The notes beneath the pieces were generated by a model, which worked only from the letters and a program-made list of their open reading frames with translations, searched no databases and was not told where the DNA came from. From positions 186,001 through 250,000 of the forward strand of contig NZ_JBITMQ010000005.1 of the NCBI RefSeq assembly GCF_044466355.1: a DNA stretch of 64,000 nucleotides, read 5' to 3'. This DNA comes from Actinophytocola sp044466355. GTDB taxonomy: Bacteria > Actinomycetota > Actinomycetes > Mycobacteriales > Pseudonocardiaceae. The position numbers were made by a program, and so were the translations under genes. This document shows positions 57,260-64,000 of this stretch, one piece after another (position 1 is the stretch's first letter; each line of letters starts with the position of its first letter).

Positions 57260-57894
57260 GCGGCCGTCACCGCCGCGACCGCGATCCGGACGACCTCCGT
57301 GATGACCTCTTCCAAGGTGATCCTTCCCCGGTTGACGGCGTAGTGGTAGACCAGTTCGTTGACCGACGCGATCACGGCCAGTGCGGGCATGGTGAAGTCA
57401 CGGGGTTTCGCCTCGCCGCGCAGCACGGCGCGGTCCGCCTCGGCGACCATGAAGTCCCACCAGCGCTTGCGCCACGCGAGGCGGTGCTTCTCCACCTTGT
57501 CGCTGACGCCGTACATCTCGACGTACGCGAGCCGTGCCCAGCGCGGGTCGCTCGCCATGTTGCTGACGAACGTCCGCACGGCGAGCTCGAAGCGTTCCGC
57601 GAGCGCTGCGTCCGCCGCGTCGGCGAAGGCCGCGTTGACCGCGCGGTACGAGTGCTCGTTCGCCTTCGAGTGCAAGGCGATCAACAGGTCCTCGCGGGAG
57701 TGGAACTCCTCGTAGAAGTTGCGCGTGGACACCCCGGCGTGGGTGCACAGCTTCTCGATCGACGCGCTGGCATAGCCCTCGGTACCGAACAGTTGCAGTC
57801 CGGCCGCCATCAGGCGTTCGCGCCGCTCGGCACGCCGGACCGCGGCCGTTCGCCCGCCGTAGGTCCGCCGTGTCACCGCATCGGTCCGCGGCAT
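57256..57894 (-). CDS. TetR-family transcriptional regulator
   Basis: A 212-residue TetR protein with the DNA-binding region 'ASIEKLCTHAGVSTRNFYEE' and a C-terminal ligand domain. It is coupled with the SIS gene. The 131-base region upstream (57895-58025) shows no gene and no strong palindrome. Its target is unknown. Confidence 0.87.
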   Translation of the reverse strand: MPRTDAVTRRTYGGRTAAVRRAERRERLMAAGLQLFGTEGYASASIEKLCTHAGVSTRNFYEEFHSREDLLIALHSKANEHSYRAVNAAFADAADAALAERFELAVRTFVSNMASDPRWARLAYVEMYGVSDKVEKHRLAWRKRWWDFMVAEADRAVLRGEAKPRDFTMPALAVIASVNELVYHYAVNRGRITLEEVITEVVRIAVAAVTAA

Positions 57895-58025
57895 CCGCTT
57901 CCCCTCGTCCTCGTGCCCGCCTCACTGCCACCGGTCAGGCTACTGGCTGGCGACGAGGCGAGACAACGAGGTCAACCAAGCAAAATACGTTCAGGCAAGC
58001 CCGTAACGTGCGCCGGTCCGCCGTT

Positions 58026-58460
58026 TCACTGCTTCGTCGTCCGGAGACCCTCGGCGAGCGCTTCCAGTGCGGGCAAGGCGTCCAGCAGGGCTTCCGTGAC
58101 ATCGGGGGACAGCCCGTCGAGGATGCGCGCCACGGTCTCCGTGCGTGACTTGATGATCCGCTGGTGCACCTCGTGGCCGGCGTCGGTGGCCCCGAGCTGG
58201 ATCGCGCGCTGGTCGGCGGGGTCCGGCTGCCTGGTCACGAACCCGTCGTCGACGAGCTTGGCCACCACGCGCGACAGCATCGTCGGGTTGAGGCCCTCGA
58301 TGTCGGCCACCTCGGTCATCCCGATCGGGCCGCGGTGCGCGACGATGCCGAGCACGGACGCCTGCGTGGGCGTGAGGTTCTCGCTGACCGGCGCGGCGTT
58401 GAGCAGCCGTGCCAGCCGGCCGATGACCCGGCGCAGGCGGGTCACGTTCTCGGCATCCAC
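58026..58460 (-). CDS. MarR-family transcriptional regulator
   Basis: A 144-residue MarR protein with 'IGMTEVADIEGLNPTMLSRV' (recognition region) and 'RQPDPADQRAIQLGATDAGH' (wing). GTG 58460 is divergent from an MFS transporter gene across a 74-base gap with a nine-base-arm palindrome, so it is the probable local repressor of the exporter. The inducer is unknown. Confidence 0.88.
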   Translation of the reverse strand: MDAENVTRLRRVIGRLARLLNAAPVSENLTPTQASVLGIVAHRGPIGMTEVADIEGLNPTMLSRVVAKLVDDGFVTRQPDPADQRAIQLGATDAGHEVHQRIIKSRTETVARILDGLSPDVTEALLDALPALEALAEGLRTTKQ

Positions 58461-58500
58461 TTACCGACTCCCCGTAGGTCTGGTTGGTCACAAACACTTG

Positions 58501-58520
58501 GTTGCTTGCTGGCAAGCAAC
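58501..58520. promoter_or_regulatory. MarR operator palindrome
   Basis: GTTGCTTGCTGGCAAGCAAC has nine-base perfect arms around TG. It lies just before TATTAT (58521-58526), a -10 hexamer eight bases before the MFS ATG, so a bound MarR dimer would block that promoter. Confidence 0.8.
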
Positions 58521-58534
58521 TATTATCCCCTGTT

Positions 58535-59929
58535 ATGGGGATGCGAAGCATAGGAGTAACGGCACCGGCGGACATCCCCCTGCAACCGTCGCCACGGCGG
58601 CACGTGGTCTTCGCCGTCGTGGCGATCGCCCTGTTCATGGCCTCGATGGACCAGACCATCGTCGCGACCGGGCTGAACGCGATCCAGTCCGACCTGGGCG
58701 CGGAGCTGACGTGGAGCGGCTGGACGATCACCATCTACTCGCTTGGCCAGATCATCGCGATGCCCATGGCGGGCAAGCTCGGTGATCACTTCGGTCGCAA
58801 GAAGGTCTTCCTCACCGCGGTGGTCGTCTTCACGCTCGCGTCCCTGGCCTGCGGTTTCGCCAACAACATCTACGTGCTGGTCGCCCTGCGCGCGGTGCAG
58901 GCACTGGGCGGCGGGGCGTTCATGCCGTCCGCCACCGGCATCATCGCCGACCACTACGGCCCGGCCCGCGACCGCGCCGTCGGCATGTTCACGTCGATCT
59001 TCCCGATCGGCGGCATCCTGGGCCCGATCCTCGGCGGCGTGTTCGTGACGTACTCGTCGTGGCGGACGATCTTCTTCGTCAACGTGCCCATCGGCCTGGT
59101 GCTGCTGTTCCTCGGCTGGCGGCTGATCGGGGAGACCGCCCGCAAGCCAGCCGACCGCATGGACGTGCGCGGCCTCGTGCTGCTGGCGGCGCTGATGCTG
59201 ACCACGATGTACGGCCTGACGAACCTCGATCGAGGCCTGGTCAGCCCGTGGTTCCTGGTGCCCGTCGTGTCCGGGGTGGTGCTCGCGTACGTGTTCGTGC
59301 GGCACACCGTCCGCGCCCGCGCCCCGTTCATCCCGATGACGTTGTTGCGTGGCAGGGGGTTCGGCGCCATGAACGTGCTGAACCTGCTGTTCGGCGGCGC
59401 CGCGATCGGCTTCGGTGCGCTGGTGCCGCTGTACGCGGAGGAACGCTTCCACCTCGACCCGCTCGCCGCCGGGACGGTGCTGACGGCGCGCGGCGCGGGG
59501 GTGATCCTCGTGGCGGCGCTGGCCGTGCTGACGCTGCGCAGGCTGGGCAGTCGCATCCCGATGACCGTCGGCTTCGCGTTGATCATGCTGGGGTTCGTGC
59601 TGATGGCGTTCCCGCCGCCGAACACCAACGGGTACCTGTGGCTGATGATGGCGGCGGGAATCACCGGGGTCGGCATGGGCGTGTCCGTGCCGGCGTCGAA
59701 CAACGCCGGGCTGCAGCTGGCGCCGGACCAGATCGCGTCGATCGCCGGGTTGCGCGGGATGTTCCGGCAGAGCGGGTCGATCATCGCGGTGTCGGTGATG
59801 ACCGCCGTCGCCGCCAACAGCGCGAGCCCGGCCATGGCGCAGGCGCACGGTTTCGTCGTCCTGTCGGTGCTGATGCTGGCCGCGGTCCCGCTGATCTTCA
59901 CGATCCCGGACCACCGCGGCAACTGGTGA
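58535..59929 (+). CDS. MFS drug-resistance-type exporter (DHA2/14-TM-like)
   Basis: A 464-residue major facilitator. It has many hydrophobic helices, motif D1-like 'ALFMASMDQTIVATGLNAIQ', motif A 'GKLGDHFGRKKVF' and motif C-like 'GPILGGVFVTYSSWRTIFFV', typical of DHA2 multidrug exporters (QacA/EmrB type). ATG 58535 is used; ATG 58541 is alternative, and no Shine-Dalgarno is evident. Divergent MarR and its operator suggest induction by a toxic compound. Confidence 0.9.
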   Translation: MGMRSIGVTAPADIPLQPSPRRHVVFAVVAIALFMASMDQTIVATGLNAIQSDLGAELTWSGWTITIYSLGQIIAMPMAGKLGDHFGRKKVFLTAVVVFTLASLACGFANNIYVLVALRAVQALGGGAFMPSATGIIADHYGPARDRAVGMFTSIFPIGGILGPILGGVFVTYSSWRTIFFVNVPIGLVLLFLGWRLIGETARKPADRMDVRGLVLLAALMLTTMYGLTNLDRGLVSPWFLVPVVSGVVLAYVFVRHTVRARAPFIPMTLLRGRGFGAMNVLNLLFGGAAIGFGALVPLYAEERFHLDPLAAGTVLTARGAGVILVAALAVLTLRRLGSRIPMTVGFALIMLGFVLMAFPPPNTNGYLWLMMAAGITGVGMGVSVPASNNAGLQLAPDQIASIAGLRGMFRQSGSIIAVSVMTAVAANSASPAMAQAHGFVVLSVLMLAAVPLIFTIPDHRGNW

Positions 59930-59942
59930 CGGCCCTCCCCCT

Positions 59943-61742
59943 TCAGCCGCGCAGGTCGTACACGGTCTGTCCGTCGATCGTCCGCGACTCGAAGTTGTCC
60001 GCGACCCACTCGGCGATGTCGTCGCTGCCGCCGGGCCGGCCCATCCGGCCGCCGCCGACGTAGTACGAGATCTCCCCGTTCTCGACGAACCGCTGGAACT
60101 CGGCCAGCGTCGGGGCCGGGTCGCCGCCGTTCCAGCCGCCGATCCCGATCACCGACCTGCCGCTGGCCAGGGCCAGGTCCGCCGACTCCGGGCCACCGGT
60201 CGCCGCGGCGGCCCACGTGGTGTCCGTGGCCGCCAGCAGCTCGGCCAGCTCAGTCGACACACCGGGCCCGATCCTGCCCATCTGGTCACCGTCCGTGCTC
60301 ACCGGGCCGGACAGCGGAATCGATCCGGAGTGGGCCTCCGCCGCCGTCGCCACCGTGAACGCGCCCGTGCCCAGCAACGCCGTGACCACGGCCACCACCC
60401 CCAGCGCCCTGGCCGGCATGCCCACGGCCAGCGCGGTCGCCACGATCACCGCCGCCGCCAGGACCACCCAGCGCAGCCACGGCAGCCACTCCGGCGACCG
60501 GTCCAGCAGGATGAACGTCCACACGCCGGTCACCGCGACCATCCCCGCCAGCACGAACCGGGCCGGTGGGTGCGCGCGCCCCCGCCACAGCTCCCGTCCC
60601 GCGATCGCCGCCACGGCGACCACGCCGGGTGCGAGCGCCACCGCGTAGTACGGGTGGACGATGCCGCTCATCAGGCTGAACACGAGCCCCGTGACGACCG
60701 TCCAGCCGCCCCACAGCAGCAGCGCGGCACGTGTCCGGTCGGTGCGCGGGGCGCGGCGGGTGAACCACAGGCCCGCCACCAGACCGACCAGCGCGGCGGG
60801 CAGCAGCCACGACACCTCGACGCCGAACGCCGACCCGAACATCCGGCCCAGCCCGCTCTCGCCACCGAAACCGACGTTCGCGCCGCCCATGCCGCCGGCA
60901 CCGCCCGGATTGCCGTCACCGCCGAAGATCCGGCCCAGCCCGTTGTAGCCGAGCGCCAGCTCCAGCACGCTGTCGTCCGTCGACCCCGCGATGTACGGCC
61001 GCGAGTCGGTCGGCCACACCGCCACCAGCGCGACGTACCAGCCCGTGGACACGACCACCGAGACCAGGCCCAGCGCGAGGTGCCCGACACGCCGCCACAG
61101 CGAGGTCGGGGCCGCGACCAGGTACGCGAGCGTCAGCGCGGGCAGCGTCAGGAAGCCCTGGAGCATCTTCGTGAGGAACGCGAACCCGACGGTCACCCCG
61201 GCCAGCGCCAACCAGGCCGGACTGGCCTTCTCCACCGCGCGCACCGTGCAGTACGCGCCCGCGACCAGCAGCAACGTCAGCAGCGCGTCCGGCTGGTCGT
61301 ACCGGAACATCAGCGCCGCGACCGGGGTCAGCGCGAGCCCGGCGCCCGCGAGCAGGCCCGCCGCGACCCCCGACGTCCGGCGCACCGTCGCGTACAGCAG
61401 CCACACCGCCGCCACGCCCATGAGCGCCTGCGGCACCAGCACCGTCCAGCTCGACACCCCGAAGACCCGCGCGAACAGGCCGGGGAGCCACATCGCCGCC
61501 GGTGGTTTGTCGACGGTGACCACGCTGCCCACGTCGGTCGCGCCGAAGAGCCACGCCTTCCAGCTCTGCGCGCCAGCCTGGATCGCGCCCGCGTAGTAGC
61601 TGTTCCCCCAGCCGGTCGCGGTCAGGTTCCACAGGTACAGCAGCGCGGTGCCCGCCAGGAGCGCCGCCAGCCCCCAGGAGAGCGCTCTCCGAGCCGGTGG
61701 CGACGGCGCGGCGGCGGTGACGGGTGCGGCGGTGGTGATCAC
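59943..61742 (-). CDS. GT39-family polyprenyl-phosphate-dependent glycosyltransferase
   Basis: A 599-residue polytopic membrane glycosyltransferase of the ArnT/PMT (GT39) type. The N-terminal region has 'GNSYYAGAIQAGAQSWKAWL' and 'VVTVDKPPAAMWLPGLFA'; the C-terminal outer domain has 'GIGGWNGGDPAPTLAEFQRF'. A Gly-rich extracellular loop lies around residues 270-300. It would transfer a sugar from a polyprenyl-phosphate to a cell-surface acceptor. GTG 61742 overlaps the GT2 stop (GTGA). It is last of three coupled glycosylation genes, with a related GT39 gene upstream. Confidence 0.88.
   Translation of the reverse strand: MITTAAPVTAAAPSPPARRALSWGLAALLAGTALLYLWNLTATGWGNSYYAGAIQAGAQSWKAWLFGATDVGSVVTVDKPPAAMWLPGLFARVFGVSSWTVLVPQALMGVAAVWLLYATVRRTSGVAAGLLAGAGLALTPVAALMFRYDQPDALLTLLLVAGAYCTVRAVEKASPAWLALAGVTVGFAFLTKMLQGFLTLPALTLAYLVAAPTSLWRRVGHLALGLVSVVVSTGWYVALVAVWPTDSRPYIAGSTDDSVLELALGYNGLGRIFGGDGNPGGAGGMGGANVGFGGESGLGRMFGSAFGVEVSWLLPAALVGLVAGLWFTRRAPRTDRTRAALLLWGGWTVVTGLVFSLMSGIVHPYYAVALAPGVVAVAAIAGRELWRGRAHPPARFVLAGMVAVTGVWTFILLDRSPEWLPWLRWVVLAAAVIVATALAVGMPARALGVVAVVTALLGTGAFTVATAAEAHSGSIPLSGPVSTDGDQMGRIGPGVSTELAELLAATDTTWAAAATGGPESADLALASGRSVIGIGGWNGGDPAPTLAEFQRFVENGEISYYVGGGRMGRPGGSDDIAEWVADNFESRTIDGQTVYDLRG
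61677..61690. repeat. iterated palindrome A copy (GGAGAGCGCTCTCC)
   Basis: Exact 14-base palindrome near the start of the GT39 gene, encoding R-R-A-L-S with AGA. Confidence 0.9.
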
Positions 61743-63037
61743 GAGGCACTCTTCTCGGTCAGGCGGCGCGGGTGGAACACCCAGCCGCGGAGCAGCAGGA
61801 ACCGCAGCACGGTGGCCGCGAGGTTGGCGACGACGAGCACGGCCAGCTCCAGCCCGCGGCCGGGCGCGGTGAGCCCGTGCAGCACGGCGAGCGACCCGGA
61901 CGTCAGGCCCAGGCCGAGGCAGAACACGATCAGGCCCTCGAACTGGTGGCGGGCGGCACCGGCGCGCCCGCGCACCCCGAACGTGTACCGCCGGTTGGCG
62001 GCCGTGTTGCCGACCGCGGTCACGCCGAGGGCGACGAAGTTCGCGCCCTGCGCGCCCAAACCGGTGCGCAGCGACGAGTACAGGACCAGATAGGTCACAG
62101 TGGACAGAACGCCGACGGCGGCGAACCGCACCAGCTGCCGCAGCAGACTGCTCGGTGGCGCGTCCCTGCCGAGCTGTTCCCGCAGCTGCGCCACCGGGAT
62201 GCGGCCGGTGGCGAAACCCCGTGCCAGGCGGGCGATCCCCTTCACGTCGGCGATCGCGGTGGCGACGATGTCCACGCGGCTGTCCGGGTCGTCCACCCAG
62301 TCGACCGGCACCTCGTGGATGCGCAGCCCGGTCCGCTCGGCCAGCACCAGCAGCTCGGTGTCGAAGAACCAGCCGGTGTCCGCCACGTGCGGCAGGAGCT
62401 TCGCCGCCACGTCCGCGCGGATCGCCTTGAACCCGCACTGCGCGTCGGAGAACCGGGTCGCGAGCGCGCCACGCAGCAGCAGGTTGTAGCCCCGGGAGAT
62501 CAGCTCCCGCTTCGGCCCGCGCACCACCCGGGCGCCACGCGCGAGCCGGGACCCGATCGCGAGGTCGGAGTGGCCCGACAGCAGCGGTGCGACCAGCGGG
62601 GAGAGCGCTCTCAGGTCGGTGGACAGGTCGACGTCCAGGTAGGCGAGGATCGCGGCGTCGCTCGCCGACCACACGTGGTGGAGCGCTTTCCCACGGCCCT
62701 TCTGGGCGAGGTGCACGGCCGTGACCTCGGGGAACTCCTCGGAGAGCGCTCTCGCGACGGCCTCGGTGCCGTCGGTGCTCGCGTTGTTGGCGATCGTGAT
62801 CCGGAAGCGGTAGGGGAACCCGGTCGACAGGTGCTCGTGCAGCCCGCGGACGCAGGGGGCGAGGTCCCGTTCCTCGTTGAACACCGGGACGACGACGTCG
62901 AGCACCGGGGTCTCGCCATCGGGTTCGATGGCGCCCCGTTCGGTGGGGTTGGGCACGGTCAGCGTCATGGTGACCACGTTCGGGTCCGTGGCTTGGTTGA
63001 CCGTGTGGCACGCCTGTGTGCCCGCTGTGTGAGTCAT
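61739..63037 (-). CDS. GT2 glycosyltransferase with GtrA-like membrane domain
   Basis: A 432-residue protein. Residues about 45-275 are a dolichol-phosphate-sugar synthase-like GT2 domain ('VLDVVVPVFNEERDLAPCVR', 'AILAYLDVDLSTDLRAL' with DxD, 'DAQCGFKAIRADVAAKLLP'). The C-terminal part is a four-helix GtrA-like flippase domain. It would make and perhaps flip a polyprenyl-phosphate sugar donor for the flanking GT39 enzymes. ATG 63037 overlaps the upstream GT39 stop (ATGA). Two exact palindrome A copies lie inside. Confidence 0.9.
   Translation of the reverse strand: MTHTAGTQACHTVNQATDPNVVTMTLTVPNPTERGAIEPDGETPVLDVVVPVFNEERDLAPCVRGLHEHLSTGFPYRFRITIANNASTDGTEAVARALSEEFPEVTAVHLAQKGRGKALHHVWSASDAAILAYLDVDLSTDLRALSPLVAPLLSGHSDLAIGSRLARGARVVRGPKRELISRGYNLLLRGALATRFSDAQCGFKAIRADVAAKLLPHVADTGWFFDTELLVLAERTGLRIHEVPVDWVDDPDSRVDIVATAIADVKGIARLARGFATGRIPVAQLREQLGRDAPPSSLLRQLVRFAAVGVLSTVTYLVLYSSLRTGLGAQGANFVALGVTAVGNTAANRRYTFGVRGRAGAARHQFEGLIVFCLGLGLTSGSLAVLHGLTAPGRGLELAVLVVANLAATVLRFLLLRGWVFHPRRLTEKSAS
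62601..62612. repeat. iterated palindrome A copy (GAGAGCGCTCTC)
   Basis: Exact core in the GT2/GtrA gene, encoding L-R-A-L-S with AGA. Confidence 0.88.
62742..62753. repeat. iterated palindrome A copy (GAGAGCGCTCTC)
   Basis: Second exact core in the GT2/GtrA gene, 141 bases from the first, encoding A-R-A-L-S with AGA. Confidence 0.88.
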
Positions 63038-64000
63038 GTCAGGTCGTAGACCGTGACACCGGAGACCTGCTGGGCCTCGTGGTTGTCGGCCACCCACTCG
63101 GCGATCTGCCTGCCGGCGTCGCTGCCGCCGGTCGCCGTCGACGACATCGCGCCGTCGCCGATGAACCAGTGGATCCGTCCGTCGCGGACCATGTCCTGGA
63201 ACCGGGCGAGGGTCGGCGCCGGGTCCGTGCCGTTGAAGCCGCCCACCGCGAGCACCGGTTTCCCGGACGCCAGCTGGTATCCGGCGGCGTTGTTCGAGCC
63301 GACGGTCGCCGCGGCCCACGTGTGGTCGCCGTCCCGGAGCAACGCCACGAGGTCCGCCCCGGGTGTCGGTGCGTCGAGCAGGCCGCCCATGCCGCCGCCG
63401 AAGTTCCCCGCCGACGGACCCGCCGACGGCAGCGCGCCGGAATGCGTGGCCGCCGCCGTCCGCAGCGAGTACGCGGCTGGCCCGGCCAGTGCCACCACCA
63501 CCGCCAGCGCCGCGACGGCCGGCTTCCGCGGCGCCGCCGGCAGCGACGCGGCCGCCGCGAGCCCGAGCACCAGCAGCACCGGGGACCCGAGCAGCAGGTA
63601 CGTCTCCAGCGCGGTCAGCGCCACCGCGCCGGACAGCACCGCGATCCCGGTGAAACCCGTGCGCCACAAGGCGATCGCACCGACGCCGATCGCTCCCGCG
63701 ACCGCCGGGGCGAGCGCCACCGGGTAGTAGGCGTGGATGATCCCGTCCATGAGGCTGAACACCGCCGCGGTGACGACCAGCCATCCGCCCCACAGCAGCA
63801 GCGCCGTCCACATCGGACCACGCGGTCCCCCTCGTGGCCACGTCGCCCACAGCCCGCCGGCCAGCAGCACCACGGCCGCGGGCAGCAGCCACGCGATCCC
63901 GCCCGCCATCTCCGCACCGAACAGCCGCCCCCACGTGCCGCCGGGGCCGCCCCCGCCGACCCTGCCGACCTCGTCACCGGTGAGCCGGTCGAACCCGTTG
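63034..64000 (-). CDS. GT39-family glycosyltransferase, C-terminal part (gene runs off the window)
   Basis: At least 321 residues of a second GT39 enzyme, related to the one at 59943: 'LWGGWLVVTAAVFSLMDGII', 'HAYYPVALAPAVAGAIGVGA' and the outer C-terminal domain 'VGGFNGTDPAPTLARFQDMV'. The 5' part lies beyond 64000. It is first in the coupled GT39-GT2-GT39 unit. The paralogous pair may use the same polyprenyl donor on different acceptors. Confidence 0.87.
   Translation of the reverse strand, partial: NGFDRLTGDEVGRVGGGGPGGTWGRLFGAEMAGGIAWLLPAAVVLLAGGLWATWPRGGPRGPMWTALLLWGGWLVVTAAVFSLMDGIIHAYYPVALAPAVAGAIGVGAIALWRTGFTGIAVLSGAVALTALETYLLLGSPVLLVLGLAAAASLPAAPRKPAVAALAVVVALAGPAAYSLRTAAATHSGALPSAGPSAGNFGGGMGGLLDAPTPGADLVALLRDGDHTWAAATVGSNNAAGYQLASGKPVLAVGGFNGTDPAPTLARFQDMVRDGRIHWFIGDGAMSSTATGGSDAGRQIAEWVADNHEAQQVSGVTVYDLT

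Noticed and set aside
58501..58520. KstR2-type operator at the MFS/MarR promoter
   Set aside because: The half-sites face the other way (GCTTG...CAAGC rather than CAAGC...GCTTG), and a MarR gene is adjacent, so it is assigned to that regulator.
59943..63011. A single 1022-residue minus-strand open frame spanning the GT39 and part of the GT2 region
   Set aside because: The upstream third is an out-of-frame reading of the GT2/GtrA gene. The true GT39 begins at GTG 61742 with the usual GTGA overlap.

Overview
The window is about 70 percent or more GC, is read in both directions with very tight gene spacing, and carries F420-type oxidoreductases, KstR-type operators, TTGTCCACA DnaA boxes and a complete mce4 operon. 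It is chromosomal DNA of a high-GC actinomycete. The gene content fits a Pseudonocardiaceae-like soil genus (Lentzea/Saccharothrix/Amycolatopsis type), but the genus is an inference. Most of the window is a sterol (cholesterol-type) catabolic island comparable to the KstR/KstR2 region of Mycobacterium tuberculosis, rearranged and interrupted by unrelated cassettes.

Layout. 0-8 kb: CD-ring genes (fadE33, fadE32, fadE31, an enoyl-CoA hydratase, fadE30, ipdF) with a receptor Ser/Thr kinase nested among them, then a 0.5 kb non-coding repeat array. 8-15.5 kb: a non-sterol insert holding a frameshifted glycosyltransferase, a wax-ester/DGAT-type acyltransferase and a two-gene RNA-repair operon (RNA ligase-polynucleotide kinase, and a DUF504-EEP-2H-nucleotidyltransferase fusion). 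15.5-21.2 kb: fadA5-echA20-ipdA-ipdB-ipdC divergent from cyp125. 21-23.3 kb: a MarR/NmrA pair, a small lipoprotein and a SnoaL-like gene. 23.3-27.3 kb: an LLM oxidoreductase, ltp3, ltp4 and a double-DUF35 protein. 27.3-27.9 kb: a RelE/DUF6247 toxin-antitoxin module. 28-35.6 kb: an F420 oxidoreductase, two acyl-CoA synthetases (one fadD19), echA19, a nitronate-monooxygenase-like protein and tandem Nudix genes, with a second repeat array. 35.8-40 kb: fadE26-fadE27-fadD17-DUF5302. 40-52 kb: hsd4A, an aldehyde dehydrogenase, an SDR and yrbE4A-yrbE4B-mce4A-F. 52-64 kb: ordinary regulators and enzymes (TetR, PadR/HAAS, a domain-swapped RibD-like protein, cupin, epimerase, SIS/TetR, MarR/MFS) and a GT39-GT2-GT39 glycosylation cluster that runs off the end.

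How it fits together. Mce4 imports sterol. Cyp125 oxidises C26, FadD19 (and perhaps FadD17) activates the acid, and FadE26-FadE27, EchA19, Hsd4A and FadA5 carry out side-chain beta-oxidation. Ltp3/Ltp4 with the DUF35 protein probably do aldol cleavage. FadE30, IpdF, EchA20, IpdAB, IpdC and FadE31-33 degrade the CD rings. Eight KstR-like palindromes (TnnAACnnGTTnnA) and three CAAGC-N4-GCTTG palindromes sit at the relevant promoters. Several of the genes appear leaderless, with the operator overlapping the -10 hexamer. KstR, KstR2, KshAB, HsaA-D, ChsE1/E2, ChsH1/H2, Ltp2, FadD3 and FadA6 were not found in this window.

The least conventional signals are (i) the RNA-repair operon, (ii) intergenic arrays pairing DnaA boxes with a fixed-spacing DNA-damage-type promoter motif and no gene downstream, and (iii) two families of highly iterated palindromes inside coding sequence that force rare codons.
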